Shown: positions 25,985 to 35,431 of the stretch, piece after piece | Numbering within the stretch: the stretch's first letter is position 1 | Layout of the letters: each line of letters opens with the position of its first letter | Assembly: GCF_039614725.1 (NCBI RefSeq) | Contig: NZ_CP154859.1 | Span: forward strand, 1,798,001 to 1,862,000 | DNA length: 64,000 nucleotides | Source: Thauera sp. JM12B12 | GTDB lineage: Bacteria > Pseudomonadota > Gammaproteobacteria > Burkholderiales > Rhodocyclaceae | Reading direction: 5' to 3' | The notes under the pieces: generated by a model | Told to the model about the DNA's origin: nothing | The model's input: only the letters and a program-made list of their open reading frames with translations | Databases searched by the model: none | Made by a program: the position numbers and the translations under genes

Positions 25985-27047
25985 GGCTGCCTTTCTCGCA
26001 TCGGTTGACGCCGGTGCGCGTGGCTTCTTCGGCGCACCAGGCGATGATGGCGGTTCGAACCCGCGGGTCGGAGAGGCCGGCGCCGCCGGGCTGACAGGCG
26101 ATGCCGCCACGGCGCTCGGTCTCGATGGCGCACCATTCCTCGATCAGTGCGTCGAAGTGGGTCGCCAGCGCATCGCCCTCCGCTTCCTGCCATTCGTCAT
26201 CGGGCTCGTCGCGCTGATCGGCGTCGCCGGGTTCGAACACGTTCGCCGGAATGGCCACCGGGCCCTCGAAGCGCACCACCTTCGACCGGTTCACCACGAT
26301 TCGGCGGCCGTCGACAACGCCGCCGTATTCGCCGCTCAGGCTCTCGTCGATGGGCATGCCGATGCCCTCCCGCAGCACGCAGCTGTGGCGCTCGACCGGG
26401 GAGCGGGTGTGGCGCCAGCGGCATGCCCTGCCGGCGATGCGATCGTCCTCGAGTCCCGGCGTGTCGGCCATCGTGACTTCGGTGCCGCGCATCCGCGGTG
26501 GAACCAGCTGATCGAGGGAGAACGCCTGCCGCAGCAGGCCGATCGTCTCGCCATCGAGATGAGGCTGCGTGAGCCGGCGCCAGGGTTGGGGACCGCGCGC
26601 GGGGTCGACCTCATGCGTGAACACGGTCCGTGTCCTGTCGTCGAAATGCGTGATCCGGGTGATCTCGCGATAGCGCAGTTCGACATGGCATTCCGATAGC
26701 GTCACGGGTTCGCTGTACCGCGTGTATTCCGAGGATCGGCGCAGGCCGGGATGGTGGTACTCGACGATCTCCGCGTCGGTGGCCGTGCCGATGTCGCCGA
26801 CCAGCCGGAACGGAATGCCCTTCGCGATGCAGCCGGCCCGCTGCGCGTGGACCGCCTGCTGCCAGACCTCCTTCAGGTAGGGCGAGTCGCCCTCGCGACG
26901 GATCTCGTAGCCGCCCTCGACCGCACCGGCGGCTGCGGCGCTGCCGGCTGCGAGCAGCAGAGCGGCAGCGAGCAGGGCGTCGAAGCGGCCGGAGCGGGAC
27001 GCGCAGGAGGCAGGCCGGAAGAGATCTCGGGGAAAGTAGCCGGTCAT
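25965..27047 (-). CDS. Exported protein of unknown function in the Tad operon
   Basis: 360 residues. A hydrophobic segment (FDALLAAALLLAAGSAAAAGA, about residues 22-42) acts as a signal peptide or anchor. The remainder is soluble and charged, with about seven cysteines and phrases such as LSECHVELRYREITRITHF and GRRIVVNRSKVVRFEG. No domain recognised. The ATG overlaps the stop of the TadG-like gene by four bases. The many cysteines fit a disulphide-bonded periplasmic protein. Confidence 0.65.
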   Translation of the reverse strand: MTGYFPRDLFRPASCASRSGRFDALLAAALLLAAGSAAAAGAVEGGYEIRREGDSPYLKEVWQQAVHAQRAGCIAKGIPFRLVGDIGTATDAEIVEYHHPGLRRSSEYTRYSEPVTLSECHVELRYREITRITHFDDRTRTVFTHEVDPARGPQPWRRLTQPHLDGETIGLLRQAFSLDQLVPPRMRGTEVTMADTPGLEDDRIAGRACRWRHTRSPVERHSCVLREGIGMPIDESLSGEYGGVVDGRRIVVNRSKVVRFEGPVAIPANVFEPGDADQRDEPDDEWQEAEGDALATHFDALIEEWCAIETERRGGIACQPGGAGLSDPRVRTAIIAWCAEEATRTGVNRCEKGSHASIRR

Positions 27048-28384
27048 GGGAGCTGGGCGCTGCCTTGGCGCAGTTGGGCCTGGGCACGGGCCGCGGCGGA
27101 CACCGGGGCGAGGCGCGCCTGCCAGTAAGGGTTGAACAGGCTGCCGAGCTCGCTGCGCCCGGGCTCGAGCGTGTTGCCGGCGTCGGGGCGCTCGAAGAAG
27201 ACTTCCACGCTCGCGATTGCGGCGCTGTATCCGCCGATCATCGCGCCGTCGAACAGGCGCAGCCGTCCGTCGGGCCTGACGCTGCTCGATCCGCCCGAGA
27301 AGCGTTGATCGGCGCTCGCCTTGGTGACGCGGATGGTGAGCCGCGTCCTGGGGTCGTCCAGGTCGAGCGCGCGTGGCGACAGCGCGCGGAAGGTGGGAAT
27401 GGCGCCCCCGCCCAGGGTCGGGGGCACGAACCCCCGGGCGAGCCCTGCGGGGCTGTCGGCAAGTGCGCTCGCGCGCGGATTGGTGCTGCGCGAACCGCCG
27501 TAGCCGTAGGCACGCTCGGGCAGTTCGTCGGCGGATGCGGCCGAGCCGTAACCGATTGGCCGCTCGCTGCGCCGGCAACGCCAGCGGCGGACGCGGTGGT
27601 GATGTGCCGACAGGGTGTCCATGGACTTCCAGCCGTCGACGAGGTCGATCAGCTCGGTACTGCCGCGCTTGCGCAGCTCGATGCCGTTGCACAGCACGAC
27701 GAGGCCGAAGTTCCAGTTGCGAGTTCGCAGGAAAGCCTCGCGGCTGTGATCGACCACGGCGCCCATGCGCCGGCGTTCCTCACGGGTCGAGCGGGCGGCG
27801 GTGAAGCCCGCGAGGTCGTCGTCGATCGGCACGGGGTCGACCACTGCGCGGGGGTCGTTCTCCCTCGCCACGCGTTGCATCAGGGCAAGGCGGCTCGCGA
27901 CCGCGGCCCCGTCGCCCGGTCCGTGCATCAGCTGCTGCGACAGCGCCAGCGCCTGGATGGCGGCGTCATGACGCGCGACCGCGCCGGCCAGTAGCGGCGT
28001 GACGCGGTCCATCTCGGTCTCGACGTGTCGCATCCCCTCGGCGAGGGTGTTGCCCACCCCCGGGATGAGATAGAGGTAAGGGCGAATCGCCGCCGCCGAG
28101 GTGCCCATGTATTTCATCCACGACGCCAGCCCGACCGCCTGACCGATGGCGATCTCGTTGGCAATGATGGCGCGGTTGGCGTAGGCGTCGTAATTGAGCA
28201 TGCGGGCGGTGTGCACGCCGGCGCTGTAGGCGACCGCGTCGGCGGTGTTGGTGAGGCGCAGCTTTTCCTGTACGAGCTGGCCGCCGTTGAACATGTAGAG
28301 CAGGGTCGCCGCGACCGCGAGCAGCAGGACGAGCGTCAGGGGCAGGATCTGTCCCCGCTGCCGGCGTCGATCGAATCCGCGCAT
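27044..28384 (-). CDS. tadG: TadG-like pilus assembly protein
   Basis: 446 residues. The N-terminus MRGFDRRRQRGQILPLTLVLLLAVAATLLYMF has the RGQ..P hydrophobic start of TadG/Tad-domain proteins, followed by the typical LVQEKLRLTNTADAVAYSAG motif and a long extracellular part. No VWA domain is seen, unlike full-length TadG of Aggregatibacter. The residue at +5 after the Gly is not Glu, so it is probably a transmembrane pseudopilin rather than a processed pilin. It begins 55 bases after the Flp pilin gene. Confidence 0.75.
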   Translation of the reverse strand: MRGFDRRRQRGQILPLTLVLLLAVAATLLYMFNGGQLVQEKLRLTNTADAVAYSAGVHTARMLNYDAYANRAIIANEIAIGQAVGLASWMKYMGTSAAAIRPYLYLIPGVGNTLAEGMRHVETEMDRVTPLLAGAVARHDAAIQALALSQQLMHGPGDGAAVASRLALMQRVARENDPRAVVDPVPIDDDLAGFTAARSTREERRRMGAVVDHSREAFLRTRNWNFGLVVLCNGIELRKRGSTELIDLVDGWKSMDTLSAHHHRVRRWRCRRSERPIGYGSAASADELPERAYGYGGSRSTNPRASALADSPAGLARGFVPPTLGGGAIPTFRALSPRALDLDDPRTRLTIRVTKASADQRFSGGSSSVRPDGRLRLFDGAMIGGYSAAIASVEVFFERPDAGNTLEPGRSELGSLFNPYWQARLAPVSAAARAQAQLRQGSAQLP

Positions 28385-28439
28385 CGCCCGCGCTGGCTGC
28401 TGGTGTGGTGGATGACGAGCGTGCGCGACCGCGGCTCGC

Positions 28440-28718
28440 TTACTTGCCGACCTGGTTCACGTAGGCGTCGAGCGTCTGCTTCTGGTCGCCGACGGTCCTG
28501 GCCTTGTCGGAGGCGGTTTGCGCCGCGTTCTTGGCGGTGGTGCCGTCCTTGCCGGAGAGTTCCTGCGCGATCGCGGCGGTCTGGTTGCGGACCGTCTGCC
28601 CGAAATACTGGTAAACCGCGATCGCGGCGACGGCGATCATCGCGACGATGATGATGTACTCGGTCATGCCCTGACCGCGCTGGTTCTGCCGCTGGGTGCT
28701 GCGCCGTGCTGTCGACAT
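28440..28718 (-). CDS. flp: Flp-type major pilin
   Basis: 92 residues from ATG 28718; the frame is open 20 codons further upstream, but those codons lie in the AT-rich promoter region. The leader ends NQRG/QGMTEYIIIVAMIAVAAIAV with Gly -1, Glu +5, Tyr +6: the Flp signature. The mature pilin has a helix and a charged, Thr/Ala/Lys-rich tail, longer than in classic Flp pilins (which are about 50 residues mature). It is the first gene of the minus-strand Tad array and the likely major subunit. Confidence 0.88.
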   Translation of the reverse strand: MSTARRSTQRQNQRGQGMTEYIIIVAMIAVAAIAVYQYFGQTVRNQTAAIAQELSGKDGTTAKNAAQTASDKARTVGDQKQTLDAYVNQVGK

Positions 28719-28749
28719 GATCGTGCCGTCCGTTGATGAAGATGGCATG

Positions 28750-28778
28750 ATGATGTCAAATGAAAAATGCATAGTCAA
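28750..28778 (-). promoter_or_regulatory. Candidate promoter of the Tad operon
   Basis: In the only AT-rich patch of the area, the minus strand reads TTGACT (28778-28773), a 17-base spacer and CATCAT (28755-28750). The -35 is close to consensus and the -10 matches 4 of 6 positions. An inverted repeat TGCAT-N7-ATGCA (28768-28784) overlaps the -35 and could be an operator. Predicted transcription starts just before the flp ATG region. Confidence 0.4.
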
Positions 28779-28803
28779 TATGCAATTAGCCTTTTGCCGA
28801 TGG

Positions 28804-28873
28804 CGTGGGGGCAGGCTTGCCCGCGAATGCCGCAGGAGCAGGCGCCCCCCTCGCGGGCAAGCCCGCTCCCACG
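28804..28873. repeat. Paired REP-like elements
   Basis: A GTGGGGGCAGGCTTGCCCGCGAA unit and its inverted copy TCGCGGGCAAGCCCGCTCCCAC about 25 bases apart, the BIME-like arrangement also seen at 41254-41320. It lies between the Tad promoter region and the ettA terminator. Confidence 0.85.
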
Positions 28874-28910
28874 GAGCTTGCGCCCACTGGCACGCGAGCT
28901 GCCGGCAACG

Positions 28911-28944
28911 AAAAAGCCCGCTGCAGGTTCGCTGCAGCGGGCTT
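28911..28944 (-). terminator. Intrinsic terminator of ettA
   Basis: A 12-bp stem AAGCCCGCTGCA / TGCAGCGGGCTT (28914-28925 with 28933-28944), 7-base loop, and a T run on the minus strand (28915-28911). It lies about 30 bases after the ettA stop. Confidence 0.88.
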
Positions 28945-28973
28945 CGGGGTGGGTGACGTCTCGGAAGAGGCGG

Positions 28974-30638
<1,665 letters not shown>

Positions 30639-30788
30639 TACGGGTACCTCGTTGGCGGTGTTCGGTGGGGCGGAAAAGGCGGAAGTCTACCCGAGTGGGC
30701 GGCGGCGGGCACGCATCGAACTTGCGGTTAGCCGAATGGGGTATTACCCTGCGCCGACGTGTAAGAACTGCAGGATGGAGGGAACGAC

Positions 30789-31025
30789 ATGCACACCACA
30801 CTGACGAGCAAGGGGCAGGTGACGATCCCCAAGCACATCCGCGACGCGCTGCATCTCGAGCCCGGCTGCGCGATCGAGTTCCGCATCAATCGCGAGGGCG
30901 AGGTCGTCCTGACGCGCCCCGGTGAAATAAGAGACGAGGATGATCGCTTCGAGCGCATGCGCGGCAAGGCCGACGTCAAGTGGCGGACGGATGACCTGAT
31001 GGCCTTGCTGCGCGGCGACGACTGA
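30789..31025 (+). CDS. AbrB/MazE-type antitoxin
   Basis: 78 residues. The N-terminal swapped-hairpin AbrB domain is clear (TLTSKGQVTIPKHIRDALHLEPGCAIEF). The acidic C-terminal part (RDEDDRFERMRGKADVKWRTDDL) would wrap the toxin. GGAGGGA lies 7 bases before the ATG. The gene overlaps the PIN toxin gene by one base (TGATG), the usual antitoxin-first order, and such antitoxins normally repress their own promoter. Confidence 0.9.
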   Translation: MHTTLTSKGQVTIPKHIRDALHLEPGCAIEFRINREGEVVLTRPGEIRDEDDRFERMRGKADVKWRTDDLMALLRGDD

Positions 31026-31423
31026 TGCTGCTTGTCGACACCAATGTGCTCATCGATGTGCTGGAAGACGATCCGCAGTGGGCGGATTGGTCCATCGACA
31101 TGCTGCGTCGGCAGTCGCAGGTGCATCGTCTTGCGATCAACCCCATCATCTATGCCGAACTTTCCTTGACCTTCTCGACCGTCGAGGCGCTGGATGAGGC
31201 GGTCACGGATTTCGGCGTCGAAGTGGTCGAGATCCCCAGGCCGGCGCTCTTTCTCGCGGGCAAGGCCTTCGTCGCCTATCGCCGTAACGGCGGCCGGCGG
31301 ACCAACGTGCTGGCCGATTTCCTCATCGGCGCGCATGCAGCGGTCGAAGGCTGGCCAATCCTTACGCGCGATGCGCGCAAGTACCGTCAGTATTTTCCGT
31401 TAGTCGAGCTTGTGACGCCTTGA
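31025..31423 (+). CDS. vapC: VapC-type PIN-domain toxin
   Basis: 132 residues. The PIN nuclease acidic residues are all in place: D5 (LVDTNVLID), E45 (YAELSL), D98 (VLADFLIGAHA) and D116 (TRDARKY). PIN toxins are Mg-dependent RNases, commonly cutting tRNA or rRNA. Start overlaps the antitoxin stop by one base. Both genes look intact, so the module is probably functional. A GGGGCTTTAAGCCCC palindrome follows at 31434-31448. Confidence 0.92.
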   Translation: MLLVDTNVLIDVLEDDPQWADWSIDMLRRQSQVHRLAINPIIYAELSLTFSTVEALDEAVTDFGVEVVEIPRPALFLAGKAFVAYRRNGGRRTNVLADFLIGAHAAVEGWPILTRDARKYRQYFPLVELVTP

Positions 31424-31492
31424 GTCGTGTCGGGGCTTTAAGCCCCCGCGTTGACGCACGCGCATCCAGGCCTGCGCGCGCGGCCTGCTTCC

Positions 31493-31975
31493 CTACAGCA
31501 TCCCCTCGATATCCTTCACCAGCTCCTCCGGCGTGGTCGTTGGCGCGTAGCGTTCGATCCGCTCACCGTCGCGGCTCACCAGGAACTTGGTGAAGTTCCA
31601 CTTGATCGCCTCGGTGCCAAGGATGCCCTTGGCGTGCTGTTTCAGATGCTTGTACAGCGGGTGGGCGCCGTCGCCGTTGACCTCGATCTTGGCGAACATC
31701 GGGAAGCTGACGCCGTAGTTCTTCGTGCAGAAGGCGCCGATCTCCTCGGCCGTGCCCGATTCCTGGGCGCCGAACTGGTTGCACGGGAAGCCGAGCACCA
31801 CCACGCCGCGGTCCTTGTAGGTCTGGTACAGCTTCTCGAGGCCGGCGTAATGTGGGGTGAGACCGCACTGGCTGGCGGTGTTGACGATCAGCAGCAGCTT
31901 GCCGGCGTATTCGCCGAGCGTGGTGCTGCCGCCGGCGAGGCGTTCGATCTCGATGTCGTAAAGGCTGGCGCTCAT
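31493..31975 (-). CDS. Glutathione peroxidase family protein (Cys type)
   Basis: 160 residues. The peroxidatic residue is Cys37 (VNTASQCGLT), not selenocysteine. The other GPx signatures are present: VVLGFPCNQFG (containing the resolving-type Cys and catalytic Gln) and KWNFTKFLV (catalytic Trp/Asn). It reduces hydroperoxides using thioredoxin or glutathione, probably in the cytoplasm since no signal peptide is seen. The ATG overlaps the stop of the upstream GGDEF/EAL gene by four bases, so it should be controlled by the same FNR-type promoter. Confidence 0.93.
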   Translation of the reverse strand: MSASLYDIEIERLAGGSTTLGEYAGKLLLIVNTASQCGLTPHYAGLEKLYQTYKDRGVVVLGFPCNQFGAQESGTAEEIGAFCTKNYGVSFPMFAKIEVNGDGAHPLYKHLKQHAKGILGTEAIKWNFTKFLVSRDGERIERYAPTTTPEELVKDIEGML

Positions 31976-34386
31976 GTGTGTTCTCCGGATGCGGGGCGGG
32001 CGGGGGGCAGACGCGTTTCGATCTCCGCAGCCGGCACCGGGCGGCCGATGAGGTAGCCCTGCAGCTGGTGGCAGCCTTGTGCGGTAAGGAAGCTGCGCTG
32101 GGCCTCCGTCTCCACCCCTTCGGCGATCGCCTCCAGCCCGAGGCTGTGGGCCATGCCGACGATGGCTGCGGCGATCTTGCCTTCGGTGCCTTCGGCGCTG
32201 ATGCCGCTGACGAAGCTGCGGTCGATCTTGAGCGCATTGACCGGGAACTGGCGAAGGTAGTTCAGCGACGAGTAGCCGGTGCCGAAGTCGTCGATCGACA
32301 GCCGCACGCCCATCTCGCGCAGGCGGACCAGGGTGTGGATGGTGCGATCGATGTCGCGCATCAGCATGGTCTCGGTGAGCTCGAGCTCGATCAGGCTGGG
32401 CGCGAGCCCGGCGGCGTCGATGGCGCTGGCCACGCGCGATACGAAGTTCTGTTGCCCAAGCTGCTGCGCCGACAGGTTTACCGCGATCGGCACCACGTCG
32501 AGCCCGGCCTCGAGCCATGCGCGCTGCTGGCGGCAGGCCTCGTCCAGCACCCACTCGCCGATGGCGTTGATCAGGCCCGTCTCCTCGGCGAGCGGGATGA
32601 AGCGCCCGGGCGCGACCATGCCGAGCTCGGGGTGCTGCCAGCGCAGCAGCGCCTCGAGCCCGAGCAGGCGCCCGCTGCGCGCGCAGACCTTCGGCTGGTA
32701 GTGCAGCAGCAGTTCGCCGCGCTCGGTGGCGCCGCGCAGCTGGTTCTCGAGCAGCAGCTGCCCGAGCGAGGCGGTGTTCATCTCGGCCGAGTAGAACTCG
32801 AAGCCGTTGCGGCCGGCCTCCTTGGCACGGTGCATGGCGGCGTCGGCATTGCGCAGCAGGATCGATCCGCTGCCGCCGTCCTGGTCGTAGAGCGCGATGC
32901 CGATGCTTGCGGTGACGGTGATGCGGTGCTCGCCGAGCCGGCAGGGCAGGGCGACGGCATCGAGGATTCTGCGCGCGATCGCGGCCGCGTCCTGCGGATT
33001 GCCGGCGTCGGGCAGCACGAACACGAATTCGTCGCCGCTCAGGCGTGCGAGCGTGTCGGTCTCGCTGATCACGCTGCGGCAGCGTTCGGTGATCTGCAGC
33101 AGCAGGCCGTCGCCGCTGTCGTGTCCAAGGGTGTCGTTGATGGTCTTGAATCGGTCGAGGTCGAGCAGCAGGACTGCAGCCCCGCGCCGGTCACGGCGCG
33201 CCTGCAGCACCACCTGGTGGAGACGGTCGTGCAGCAGCGCGCGGTTGGGCAGGTTGGTGAGCGGGTCGTGGTGCGCCAGGTGCAGGATGCGCGCTTCGGC
33301 CTCCTTGCGCTCGGTGATGTCCGAGAAGATGCCGATGTAGTTGAGCAGCTGTCCGTCCATCCCACGCACGGCGGTGATCGACAGCCACTCGGGGTAGATC
33401 GAGCCGTTGCGGCGGCGGTTCGAGATCTCGCCCTGCCACTTGCCGCGGCTGTTGATCGCGTTCCACATCTGGCGGTAGAAGCCGGCGTCCTGGCGGCCCG
33501 AGTTGAGGATCGCGGGCGAGTGGCCGACGACGTCCTCGGCGCAGTAGCCGGTGATGCGCGTGAAGGCCGGGTTGACGGCGACGATCACGCCCCCGGCATC
33601 GGTGATCAGCATGCCCTCGCTGGAGTTGGTGAACACCGTCGCGTAGCGCTGCAGGTCGCCTTCCGCGCGCTGGAGGGCGGTGATTTTTTCGTCCAGCTCG
33701 ATGTTCGCCTGGGTCACGGCGAGCGTGGTCTTGCGCAGCCGAACCGTCGTCAGCAACAGATAGAGCCCGAGGGCGAGCGCCACGATCACGAGCAGGACGC
33801 GATGCGCGTGCATCCGGGCCGTCGCCGCCTCGTAGCCCACTGTGTAGGTGTCGACCAGCACCTCGCCCTGGCGAGCGGTCGGCAGGGCCAGCAAGGCGCG
33901 GATCGCCGCGTCGAGATGCGGTTGATGAAGTCGGTCTGCGCTGCTCGACGGAGCGCTGGCGTCGCCCGGGGCCGTCGGCTCGCGTCCCAGCCCCTGGCGC
34001 AAGGCGTCGATCAGGGTCTGCCTGCGCGCCTGGAGTTCGACGTAGCGCTCGATCTGCGTGAGCATCCGCATCGTCTCGGCGCCGTCGAGGAAGGTGGGGG
34101 TCGCACGCAGCGCCCTGATCAGGCTCTGGAGGCGAGCGGTGCGCGTGTCGACCTCGTCCCAGCTGGGTGCGGCTTCGAGGCGACGCGCGATGACTGCGGT
34201 GTCGAGTTCGGCGTCGAGCTGGCGCAGTTCGCGCAGGTCGCGTGCATAGCGCAGATGCTCGCGCGTGGTCACCGCGCCGGCCTCGATGAAGATCCAGCCG
34301 ATCCCGCCGAGAACGAGCAGCACCAGCACCAGCACGCGGATGCTGGTGGAAGTTCGCAACAGCTGGGTGACGGCGGCGCGCGTCAT
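31972..34386 (-). CDS. Membrane PAS-GGDEF-EAL cyclic-di-GMP enzyme
   Basis: 804 residues. Two membrane helices (about 16-36 and 190-212) bracket a periplasmic helical sensor region of about 150 residues. Then come a PAS domain (about 240-365), a GGDEF domain and an EAL domain. The GGDEF signature reads SGDEF (S450-F454), a variant that may still be active; the EAL motif EALLRW (E578) and downstream LIELELTETMLM and DDFGTGYSSL are intact, so phosphodiesterase activity is likely. It is followed by a coupled glutathione peroxidase and preceded by a perfect FNR-type box, pointing to oxygen control. Confidence 0.93.
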   Translation of the reverse strand: MTRAAVTQLLRTSTSIRVLVLVLLVLGGIGWIFIEAGAVTTREHLRYARDLRELRQLDAELDTAVIARRLEAAPSWDEVDTRTARLQSLIRALRATPTFLDGAETMRMLTQIERYVELQARRQTLIDALRQGLGREPTAPGDASAPSSSADRLHQPHLDAAIRALLALPTARQGEVLVDTYTVGYEAATARMHAHRVLLVIVALALGLYLLLTTVRLRKTTLAVTQANIELDEKITALQRAEGDLQRYATVFTNSSEGMLITDAGGVIVAVNPAFTRITGYCAEDVVGHSPAILNSGRQDAGFYRQMWNAINSRGKWQGEISNRRRNGSIYPEWLSITAVRGMDGQLLNYIGIFSDITERKEAEARILHLAHHDPLTNLPNRALLHDRLHQVVLQARRDRRGAAVLLLDLDRFKTINDTLGHDSGDGLLLQITERCRSVISETDTLARLSGDEFVFVLPDAGNPQDAAAIARRILDAVALPCRLGEHRITVTASIGIALYDQDGGSGSILLRNADAAMHRAKEAGRNGFEFYSAEMNTASLGQLLLENQLRGATERGELLLHYQPKVCARSGRLLGLEALLRWQHPELGMVAPGRFIPLAEETGLINAIGEWVLDEACRQQRAWLEAGLDVVPIAVNLSAQQLGQQNFVSRVASAIDAAGLAPSLIELELTETMLMRDIDRTIHTLVRLREMGVRLSIDDFGTGYSSLNYLRQFPVNALKIDRSFVSGISAEGTEGKIAAAIVGMAHSLGLEAIAEGVETEAQRSFLTAQGCHQLQGYLIGRPVPAAEIETRLPPARPASGEHT

Positions 34387-34468
34387 GACCCGCGCTCAGC
34401 GGTCCGGGCGGTCGAGGCGGGGCGGGCGAGACGATGGGGCGAAGGGGCGGCTTTCATCACGGGCCGCG

Positions 34469-34509
34469 ATGCTATCCACGGCCCTTGCCAGACACTTGAT
34501 CCAGATCAA
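34469..34509 (-). promoter_or_regulatory. FNR/Anr-type box and -10 element
   Basis: TTGATCCAGATCAA at 34496-34509 is a perfect match to the FNR consensus TTGAT-N4-ATCAA. On the minus strand a TAGCAT (34474-34469) follows with its centre 31 bases from the centre of the box, the spacing of class II FNR-activated promoters (site at -41.5). Transcription would start near 34461, about 75 bases before the ATG of the PAS-GGDEF-EAL gene. This is the only such box I found in the window. Confidence 0.7.
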
Positions 34510-34552
34510 AGGAACCCGGATAGGACAAGCGCGTGCGGGCCGCCGGCCGTGC

Positions 34553-35329
34553 TCACTTCTCCACGAAGGCGCGCTCGATCACGTAGTCGCCGGCGACGCC
34601 GATGCGCGGCGACATCGCAAAACCGCGGGCGTCGAGCAGGTCGCAGCAATCCTTGTTCATCGCCTGGCTGCCGCAGATCATCACGCGGTCGTGCGCCGGG
34701 TCGAGCTGGGGCAGGCCGATGTCGGCGGCGAGCCTGCCCGACTCGATGACGTGGGTGATGCGGCCGGTGTTGCGGAAGGGCTCGCGGGTCACCGTCGGGT
34801 AGTAGATGAGCTGCTCGCGCACCTGCTCGCCGAAGAATTCGTTCTGCGGCAGCTCGCGGGTGATGAAGTCGGTATAGGCGAGCTCGGAAACGAAGCGCAC
34901 GCCATGCACCAGCACCACCTTCTCGAAGCGCTCGTAGGTCTCCGGGTCCTGGATCACGCTCAGGAAAGGCGCCAGCCCGGTGCCGGTGGCGAGCAGGTAG
35001 AGGTGCCTGCCCGGGTTGAGGTCATGCAGCACCAGCGTGCCGGTAGGCTTCTTGCTCACCACGATCGGGTCGCCCGGGCGCAGGTGCTGCAGGCGCGAGG
35101 TGAGCGGGCCGTCGGGCACCTTGATGCTGAAGAACTCCAGGTGCTCCTCGTAGTTGGGGCTGGCGATGCTGTAGGCGCGGGTGAGCGGCTTGCCGTTGAC
35201 GTCGAGCCCGATCATCACGAACTGACCGTTCTCGAAGCGCAGGCCGGGGTCGCGGGTGGTGCGGAAGCTGAAGAGGGATTCGTTCCAGTGATGGACGCTG
35301 AGTACGCGTTCGGTGACGAGGCTGCTCAT
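34553..35329 (-). CDS. fpr: Ferredoxin/flavodoxin-NADP+ reductase
   Basis: 258 residues, as usual for bacterial subclass I Fpr. FAD-binding motif LTRAYSIASPNYEEHLEFFSIKV, phosphate-loop GPLTSRLQHLRPGD, and the NADP-binding LLATGTGLAPFLSV and MICGSQAMNKD. It exchanges electrons between NADPH and ferredoxin or flavodoxin in the cytoplasm. It is divergent from a LysR regulator of the FinR type, which in pseudomonads activates fpr in response to oxidative stress. Confidence 0.94.
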   Translation of the reverse strand: MSSLVTERVLSVHHWNESLFSFRTTRDPGLRFENGQFVMIGLDVNGKPLTRAYSIASPNYEEHLEFFSIKVPDGPLTSRLQHLRPGDPIVVSKKPTGTLVLHDLNPGRHLYLLATGTGLAPFLSVIQDPETYERFEKVVLVHGVRFVSELAYTDFITRELPQNEFFGEQVREQLIYYPTVTREPFRNTGRITHVIESGRLAADIGLPQLDPAHDRVMICGSQAMNKDCCDLLDARGFAMSPRIGVAGDYVIERAFVEK

Positions 35330-35396
35330 GATTTCTCACCTTCGGGGCGGGATGACGGATGGACGGATTCTAGGCATCTCCGTTTAGTGCAATAGT

Positions 35397-35413
35397 GGAT
35401 AATATTTCTATCC
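35397..35413. promoter_or_regulatory. Candidate LysR-type operator between fpr and finR
   Basis: In the AT-rich 102-base gap between the two divergent genes lies the dyad GGATA-N7-TATCC. It contains the T-N11-A spacing typical of LysR-family sites and is within 20 bases of the finR start, suited to both autoregulation and activation of fpr. Confidence 0.5.
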
Positions 35414-35431
35414 TTTAACGATTTTGCGAGT

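Noticed and set aside
31431..31448. Palindrome GGGGCTTTAAGCCCC between the toxin and peroxidase genes as a terminator
   Set aside because: No T run on either strand and a very short loop, so I did not list it as a terminator.
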